DNA of 64,000 nucleotides. Source: Bacillus pseudomycoides. Its GTDB lineage: Bacteria > Bacillota > Bacilli > Bacillales > Bacillaceae_G. The notes under the pieces are model-generated. The model ran no database searches and was not told the origin of the DNA. It was given only the letters and a program-made list of their open reading frames with translations. The translations under genes and the position numbers were made by a program. Below, in pieces: positions 58,706-64,000 of the stretch. Position 1 is the stretch's first letter, and each line of letters opens with the position of its first letter. The stretch covers positions 1,612,001 through 1,676,000 of the forward strand of contig NZ_CP064266.1 in the NCBI RefSeq assembly GCF_022811845.1, given 5' to 3'.

Positions 58706-59662
58706 GTGAAAACATATATCATTCGTAGGTTTCTACAAATGATTCCTACATTGCTTGGTACATCTATCATTATTTTTTTCTTATTTGCTCTCTTGCCGGG
58801 GGATTATGTTGATTCTAATCCAAAGTTAACACCAGAACGCGCACAGGAATTAAGAGAATTGTATGGATTAAATAAACCGATTATTGAGCGGTATTTTCAT
58901 TGGTTAGGTAATGCGTTGCACGGTGATTTTGGTTTCTCGTTGCAATATCAAGAGCCTGTAACATCATTACTTAATAAATTTATTTGGAATACCTTTATTG
59001 TTGCTGTTGCAGCTTTATTTTTTACTTGGATAATTGCACTTATTGTTGGTGTTGTTTCAGCGACAAAGCAACATTCATGGTTTGATGGACTTGTAACAAT
59101 TGGTGTCTTTGCAGCGATGTCGTTCCCATCATTCTTTATCGGTCTATTTTTAATTAAAGTATTTGCTGTTGATCTAAATATATTGCCTATTGGTGGCATG
59201 ATTGATATAGGAAGTAACTCGACTGGTTTTGCTTACATATTAGAAGTACTAAGACATATGGTTTTACCGGTATTTATTTTAACGTTCCTTGGTGTTGGCT
59301 CATTAACTCGTTATTTTAGAACGGGAATGCTTGAAGTTGTAAGACAAGACTATATTCGGACTGCTCGTGCAAAAGGGTTGAAAGAAAGAGTGGTTATTTA
59401 TAAACATGCATTAAAAAACGCGATTTTACCAGCGATCACATTACTTGCATTTGAATTACCAGGGTTGTTCTCTGGTGCAATCATTATTGAACAAATTTTT
59501 AATTGGCCAGGAATCGGAAGCATTCAATTAGAAGCGTTGAGTTTTCGTGATTACACAGTGTTAATGGCATTTACAATGTTTCTCTCTTGCCTAACAATTA
59601 TCGCAAACTTTTTGGCAGATATCGTTTATGCGATTGTCGATCCACGTATTCGATTAAAGTAA
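58706..59662 (+). CDS. oppB: Oligopeptide ABC permease OppB
   Basis: A 318-residue permease with six transmembrane segments. It begins KTYIIRRFLQMIPTLLGTSI, typical of OppB/DppB, and has the ATPase-contact loop DYIRTARAKGLKERVVIYKH. GTG at 58706 follows GGGGAG and is preferred to an upstream in-frame TTG. It pairs with OppC to form the channel. Confidence 0.93.
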   Translation: MKTYIIRRFLQMIPTLLGTSIIIFFLFALLPGDYVDSNPKLTPERAQELRELYGLNKPIIERYFHWLGNALHGDFGFSLQYQEPVTSLLNKFIWNTFIVAVAALFFTWIIALIVGVVSATKQHSWFDGLVTIGVFAAMSFPSFFIGLFLIKVFAVDLNILPIGGMIDIGSNSTGFAYILEVLRHMVLPVFILTFLGVGSLTRYFRTGMLEVVRQDYIRTARAKGLKERVVIYKHALKNAILPAITLLAFELPGLFSGAIIIEQIFNWPGIGSIQLEALSFRDYTVLMAFTMFLSCLTIIANFLADIVYAIVDPRIRLK

Positions 59663-59674
59663 GGAGGGAGAAAG

Positions 59675-60610
59675 ATGGAGACTGTTGTAACAGTAAAGAA
59701 GAAAAAAAAGAAAAAAGTAAATGTGACTTCACCTTGGCATCAAGCATTTACCAGAATTAAGAAAAACAAATTAGCGTTGTTTGGTTTTTATATCCTAATT
59801 TTTATGTTTGTATTTTGTTTTATTGGGCCATTTTTTTCACCATATGTTTCTGGAACGATTCAAGTCACACAAATTAATAAGCCACCCAGTTTTTCTCATT
59901 GGCTTGGTACAGATCAGCTTGGAAGAGATATCTTAACACGATTAATGCAAGCGGGACGAATTTCATTAACAATTGGTTTAGCTTCGATGGTACTATCCGT
60001 CATACTCGGTGCATTATTAGGAGCTATCTCTGGTTTTTATCGTGGTATTGTAGATCATATTATTATGCGTATTGCAGACGTGTTAATGTCTATTCCGGGA
60101 TTACCATTACTTATCATTATGGGTGCTATCTTATCAGAATGGAAACTTCCATCTGAATATCGACTTTATGTTGTTATGATCATGTTAAGTTTGATTGGAT
60201 GGCCGGGACTTGCGCGTCTGGTACGAGGACAAATTTTAACACTTCGAGAACAATCATTTATGCAAGCTGCTGATGTATTAGGATTAAAGGATTATCGGAA
60301 GATTGTACATCATTTAATTCCGAATGTATTCCCTTTATTAATTGTTGTGGCAACGTTAGGTGTAGCGGGAGCTATTTTAAGTGAATCAGCATTAAGTTAT
60401 TTAGGTCTTGGGGTTGTTCCACCTACGCCATCATGGGGGAATATGATTAGTGCAGCAAACTCATTGATTGACTTTCAAAAGCGCCCATGGTTATGGATAC
60501 CGCCTGGTTTTGCGATTTTTATAACAGTTGTATCAATTAACTTACTTGGTGATGCACTTCGTGATGCATTGGATCCAAAGATGAAGCGGTGGGTGAGGAA
60601 GCATGAGTAA
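59675..60610 (+). CDS. oppC: Oligopeptide ABC permease OppC
   Basis: A 311-residue permease with a lysine-rich cytoplasmic start (KKKKKKK region), a signal-anchor helix, the domain beginning HWLGTDQLGRDILTRLMQAG and the EAA loop MQAADVLGLKDYRKIVHHL. ATG follows AAGGAGG, 12 nt after oppB. It overlaps oppD by 8 nt. Confidence 0.93.
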   Translation: METVVTVKKKKKKKVNVTSPWHQAFTRIKKNKLALFGFYILIFMFVFCFIGPFFSPYVSGTIQVTQINKPPSFSHWLGTDQLGRDILTRLMQAGRISLTIGLASMVLSVILGALLGAISGFYRGIVDHIIMRIADVLMSIPGLPLLIIMGAILSEWKLPSEYRLYVVMIMLSLIGWPGLARLVRGQILTLREQSFMQAADVLGLKDYRKIVHHLIPNVFPLLIVVATLGVAGAILSESALSYLGLGVVPPTPSWGNMISAANSLIDFQKRPWLWIPPGFAIFITVVSINLLGDALRDALDPKMKRWVRKHE

Positions 60611-61583
60611 AGCAGTAGTAGAGTTAAAGGATTTACAAACACACTTTCAGACGGAGGAAGGTACAGTGAAGGCTGTGAATCATGTTAGCTTTTCTGTACG
60701 AGAAGGTGAAACGGTTTGTGTAGTGGGGGAATCAGGTTGTGGGAAAAGTGTAACAGCTTTATCTATTATGGGACTTATTGCGGAATCTGGCGGCATTGTT
60801 GGTGGTGATATCCTGTACGAAGGCCGAAGTCTTTTAGAAATGAAAGGGAAAGAACTTCGAAGTTTAAGAGGAAATGATATTGCGATGATTTTCCAAGAGC
60901 CGATGACATCTCTTAACCCAGTTTTTACTGTGGGAGAACAAATCGTCGAGACGTTAAGAGAGCATGAACTTCTTAGCAAAAATGAAGCATATAAGAAAGC
61001 AGTTGAACTCATTCGTAAGGTTGGTATTGCACGTGCGGATGAAATTGTACATTCCTATCCACATGAGCTGAGCGGCGGAATGTTACAACGGATTATGATT
61101 GCGATTGCGCTTAGCTGTAATCCGAAGTTGTTAATTGCCGATGAACCGACAACAGCTCTTGACGTTACCATTCAAGCGCAAATATTAGATTTATTAAGAC
61201 AAGTAAAAGAGGAATTTAAAACATCCATTTTATTAATTACACATGATTTAGGTGTGGTAGCAGAAATGGCAGATTACGTTGTTGTGATGTATGGCGGTAA
61301 AGTTATTGAAGAGGCGCCTGTATTAGAATTATTCCAGAATCCTAAACATCCATATACAAAGGGTTTATTAAAATCAAAGCCGGTGATGGGAAAACGAACA
61401 GATAAACTGTATTCGATTCCGGGGCAAGTTCCAAATTTAGTTGGCTTAGGTGAATTGTGCTACTTTAGTGGCCGCTGTGAACATTGCATGGACATATGTA
61501 AGAGCGCAGTACCAGATCTTGGGGCGCATGAAGATAATCATAAAGTAGCTTGCTGGTTATATGAGGAGCGTGCTGAGCAATGA
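60603..61583 (+). CDS. oppD: Oligopeptide ABC ATPase OppD
   Basis: A 326-residue ATPase. Walker A is GESGCGKS, signature LSGGMLQR and Walker B LLIADEPTTALD. The C-terminal oligopeptide-transporter extension has a four-Cys cluster (CYFSGRCEHCMDIC), likely an iron-sulfur site seen in this family. The start overlaps oppC and its end overlaps oppF by 4 nt. Confidence 0.94.
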   Translation: MSKAVVELKDLQTHFQTEEGTVKAVNHVSFSVREGETVCVVGESGCGKSVTALSIMGLIAESGGIVGGDILYEGRSLLEMKGKELRSLRGNDIAMIFQEPMTSLNPVFTVGEQIVETLREHELLSKNEAYKKAVELIRKVGIARADEIVHSYPHELSGGMLQRIMIAIALSCNPKLLIADEPTTALDVTIQAQILDLLRQVKEEFKTSILLITHDLGVVAEMADYVVVMYGGKVIEEAPVLELFQNPKHPYTKGLLKSKPVMGKRTDKLYSIPGQVPNLVGLGELCYFSGRCEHCMDICKSAVPDLGAHEDNHKVACWLYEERAEQ

Positions 61584-62545
61584 GTGAACCTTTATTAGAA
61601 GTGAAGAATTTAAAAACGCATTTTCCGATTAAGGGCGGCGTATTTGGTAGAACGATTGGGTATGTAAAAGCAGTAGACGGAGTAAGCTTTACGATTAATA
61701 AAGGTGAAGTGTTTGGTCTAGTAGGTGAATCTGGAAGTGGAAAAACGACAATTGGTAAAACCATTCTTCGTCTCGTTCAAAAAACAGAGGGTGAAGTGAA
61801 GTTTAAAGGTCAGGATGTTCATACACTATCGAAAGAAGAGCTGCGAAAACATCGCCCGAATATGCAACTTGTATTCCAAGATCCATTTAGTTCATTAAAT
61901 CCACGGATGCGAATTGGTGAAGCACTTGGTGAACCAATGCTGGCGCATGGGCTAGCAACGAAAGAAAATGTTCGTGAAAAAGTGTTAGAAGTACTAGAGT
62001 TGTGTGGCTTAGCGCCATATCATATTGACCGTTACCCGCATGAATTCTCTGGAGGACAACGTCAGCGAATTGTTATTGCAAGAACGATGGTATTAAATCC
62101 AGAGTTTATTGTTGCTGATGAACCGGTTGCGGCATTAGATGTATCGATTCAAGCACAAATTATAAATTTGTTTAGTGAGTTACAAGAGAAAAAAGGTTTA
62201 TCCTATTTATTTATTTCACATGATTTAAGTGTAGTTGAACATTTATGTACAAAAATAGGTATTATGTATTTAGGGACAATCGTGGAAACAGCACCTCGTG
62301 ATGAACTGTTTGCAAACCCGCTTCATCCATATACGAAGGCGTTGTTATCAGCTGTACCAATTCCAGATCCCACTGTTAAGCGAGAACGAATTATTTTACA
62401 AGGGGATATTCCAAATCCAGCCAATCCACCATCAGGCTGCCGCTTTCATACACGTTGCCCGTTTGCAACAGATATTTGTAAGCAGACTGTACCGGAATTT
62501 CGTGATGTCGGAGAAGGCCATCTTGTTGCTTGTCATCATGTATAA
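61580..62545 (+). CDS. oppF: Oligopeptide ABC ATPase OppF
   Basis: A 321-residue partner ATPase. Walker A is GESGSGKTT, signature FSGGQRQR and Walker B FIVADEPVAALD. The C-terminal part carries the GCRFHTRCPFATDICKQ cysteine cluster. It completes the opp operon. The orphan SAM-regulated binding protein at 30.5 kb may deliver substrate to this transporter, which is inference. Confidence 0.94.
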   Translation: MSEPLLEVKNLKTHFPIKGGVFGRTIGYVKAVDGVSFTINKGEVFGLVGESGSGKTTIGKTILRLVQKTEGEVKFKGQDVHTLSKEELRKHRPNMQLVFQDPFSSLNPRMRIGEALGEPMLAHGLATKENVREKVLEVLELCGLAPYHIDRYPHEFSGGQRQRIVIARTMVLNPEFIVADEPVAALDVSIQAQIINLFSELQEKKGLSYLFISHDLSVVEHLCTKIGIMYLGTIVETAPRDELFANPLHPYTKALLSAVPIPDPTVKRERIILQGDIPNPANPPSGCRFHTRCPFATDICKQTVPEFRDVGEGHLVACHHV

Positions 62546-62550
62546 AGGAA

Positions 62551-62587
62551 AAGGACTCTTTCGAATTATGAAAGAGTCCTTATTTTA
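62551..62587. terminator. Bidirectional terminator
   Basis: AAGGACTCTTTC and GAAAGAGTCCTT are perfect complements around GAATTAT, between the convergent opp operon and HAD gene. Confidence 0.92.
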
Positions 62588-63457
62588 TTTACTTGATGAC
62601 GGTTGTTTTAATACATATTGCTCAATTGCATGCGCAACACCATGTTCGTCATTTGTTAATGTAACAACATCACATAATTTTTTTACATCTTCTTCAGCAT
62701 TTCCCATTGCAATAGATAAACCAGCGACTTCAAGCATTGGTACATCGTTAAAGTTGTCTCCAATTGCAATTGTATCTTCAATTGGAATATTGAAATAAGA
62801 TGCCATTTCTTGCAACCCATTTCCTTTATGGCCATGCTTGTCCATAATTTCTAAATTTGTCGGAGCTGATGCTGTGACCATAATTTCTTTATCTTCTTGT
62901 AAAACATGCAGTAGTTGTGAACGATGATCTGCATTAAACGTTAAAATAAAGAATTTCGAGATTTCTAATTCTGGATTATTTACGACATCTTCGATTTGTT
63001 GGAAATCCGTAATTAAGTTTGATTTCTTTTGTTTTTCTGTGATTCGTTCAAGTTCTTCTAGTGTAACATCTAGTGCATGCTTGTTTTCCTCAAATGCATG
63101 CAAGACTTGTTCTTGCCATGTATAAGGAGAATAAACTCCCTTATTTGTATACAACTTATATGGAAAACCTTCAGATTCTAGTGATTTCGCGAGTTTGTAT
63201 ACTTTATCATTTTGTAAACAACGTGCGTTAATTACTTTTCCATCAACATAAACAATTGCCCCATTGCTTGCTCCAACTGGAACTGATAATTGATACTCTT
63301 CCAATAGTTTTAAAGCATCTTCTTTTGCACGACCAGAACAAATCATTACAATATGACCAGCTGCTTGAGCAGTGCGAATAGCTTGTAAGTTTTCTTTGGA
63401 GATTTCAAGATTAGATGATAGTAAGGTACCATCCATATCTAGTGCGATTAATTTCAA
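62585..63457 (-). CDS. Cof-type HAD-IIB hydrolase
   Basis: A 290-residue sugar-phosphatase-like HAD enzyme. Motif I is LDMDGTLL, motif II SGRAKED, and motif III/IV GHKGNGLQEM with AIGDNFNDVPML. The large alpha/beta cap between motifs II and III marks subclass IIB. The TTG at 63457 is chosen because GAGGTGG lies 5 nt upstream and translation then begins LKLIALDMDG. Substrate unknown, and these enzymes dephosphorylate flavin, pyridoxal or sugar phosphates. Confidence 0.88.
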   Translation of the reverse strand: MKLIALDMDGTLLSSNLEISKENLQAIRTAQAAGHIVMICSGRAKEDALKLLEEYQLSVPVGASNGAIVYVDGKVINARCLQNDKVYKLAKSLESEGFPYKLYTNKGVYSPYTWQEQVLHAFEENKHALDVTLEELERITEKQKKSNLITDFQQIEDVVNNPELEISKFFILTFNADHRSQLLHVLQEDKEIMVTASAPTNLEIMDKHGHKGNGLQEMASYFNIPIEDTIAIGDNFNDVPMLEVAGLSIAMGNAEEDVKKLCDVVTLTNDEHGVAHAIEQYVLKQPSSSK

Positions 63458-63774
63458 AATGACCACCTCTTTGTTTTTATTATACATAGTTATTTATAGG
63501 AAACATATAAACTTATCTTGGACTTTTTGGAAATGTTAGTGTAAGGAATAACAAAAAGACCGCGTCCAGTTTACTTTCTCTGTGTTAACAGGTGCCACTT
63601 CTTGTGAAGTGGCAATAAAATCAGCTTTGAAGGCGGATTTTATTGTAGATAATGTCCAAGAATTACATAAGTAACTACATCTTGATAGTAGTGTGGAGTA
63701 AAAGGAAGCTGTCATCGGATAAGATCATAAATAGTAGAAAAAAGAATATAAGAATCATATTTTTGTAACAAAAG

Positions 63775-63815
63775 GTAGTAGAACAGCTAATTATGGCTCG
63801 TTCTACTATTTTTTA
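63775..63815 (+). terminator. Terminator-like hairpin near the right edge
   Basis: AGTAGAAC and GTTCTACT are perfect complements, followed by a T-rich run. No gene is visible upstream on the plus strand, so it may end a small RNA or a leader. Confidence 0.7.
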
Positions 63816-63833
63816 TTTTGCTTTGTAACGTTA

Positions 63834-63986
63834 ATGTTACATTAATATTACAAACGCAAATATGTTGGAAAATGCTATATAAAAGGATTTTTGGATGTTT
63901 GTGAAGGATGTCGTAAAAAAAATGTAATAAATTTTATGTATTTATATTGCAGTATGAAAAAACTTATGTTACATTAATGTTACAAA
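63834..63986. promoter_or_regulatory. Two copies of a TTACA-type direct-repeat operator
   Basis: ATGTTACATTAATATTACAA (63834-63853) and ATGTTACATTAATGTTACAA (63966-63985) differ at one base. Each contains two TTACA units 11 bp apart, and a third GTTACA follows the second copy. This spacing resembles PhoP boxes. The regulated gene lies beyond the window. Confidence 0.45.
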
Positions 63987-64000
63987 AGTTACACGAGTTG

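Larger units (their letters stand above)
63488..64000. other. Intergenic region at the right edge
   Basis: There is no gene. It contains a small hairpin (GCCACTT / AAGTGGC near 63591-63611), a terminator (63775-63815) and two copies of ATGTTACATTAATRTTACAAA (listed separately). Confidence 0.6.

Noticed and set aside
59899..60156. Plus-strand frame inside oppC
   Set aside because: It lies in a shifted frame of a clear permease gene, with no start signal of its own.
1..64000. rRNA or tRNA genes, or a prophage
   Set aside because: No cloverleaf, rRNA core sequence or phage structural genes were recognised anywhere in the window.

Overview
The window is low-GC Firmicute DNA from the Bacillus cereus group. 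The evidence is the gene content (rocF, cdaA-cdaR-glmM-glmS with a glmS ribozyme, nirBD plus siroheme genes, an LPXTG protein with LPKTG), the strong GGAGG ribosome binding sites, and the AT-rich intergenic DNA with U-tailed terminators. The many gene remnants suggest a member undergoing gene loss. A small-genome species such as B. cytotoxicus is possible, but I cannot prove the species.

Layout. 0.2-1.2 kb: arginase. 1.4-2.2 kb: a frameshifted MerR regulator. 2.6-8.3 kb: a beta-glucoside PTS operon behind a cre site, interrupted by two lipoprotein genes (an esterase and a histidine phosphatase). 9-14.9 kb: c-di-AMP synthesis and aminosugar synthesis (cdaA, cdaR, glmM, glmS ribozyme, glmS). 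14.9-21.9 kb: an attTn7 island directly downstream of glmS. Its first element (14923-18192) has both Tn7-type ends and a 5-bp target duplication (TTTGT), and carries tnsA plus an S9 peptidase. Behind it are further Tn7-type ends, a second tnsA remnant, an integrase fragment, DinB, DUF188 and MscS genes. 22-33.7 kb: membrane proteins, an MFS pump, an LPXTG protein, lipoproteins, decayed oppA, araC and aldo-keto reductase genes, an orphan peptide-binding protein under a SAM-I riboswitch, and proC. 33.8-43.6 kb: sugar uptake, molybdate modAB with a divergent regulator, and several genes truncated by deletions (LysR/EamA, LacI/YitT). 43.6-49 kb: sirC, sirB, cobA-hemD, nirD and nirB behind an FNR box. 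50-56 kb: TatD, a lytic transglycosylase, a HIT-family protein and an ABC-F gene with a leader peptide. 56.8-62.5 kb: a complete opp operon. 62.6-63.5 kb: a HAD hydrolase.

The most unusual content is a dispersed set of very small genes. Eight promoters (near 35.2, 38.3, 40.0, 41.1, 49.1, 49.6, 49.8 and 53.6 kb) share a compound motif: TNACA-N4-TGTAA, then 6 bp, then a (T/C/A)GTAA half site, usually followed by AATTCGATAGT. A -10 box follows about 45 bp from the palindrome in every case. These promoters drive two-gene or three-gene cassettes of 25-40-residue peptides (an amphipathic 'ALIDAKAV' family and a hydrophobic 'FNKVDFIGLASG' family), a YxeA-family protein and a 37-residue membrane peptide. 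The motif resembles the binding site of BceR/YxdJ-type response regulators, and YxeA belongs to that type of regulon in B. subtilis. I therefore infer an envelope-stress regulon of previously unannotated micropeptides. The attTn7 island is the second highlight.
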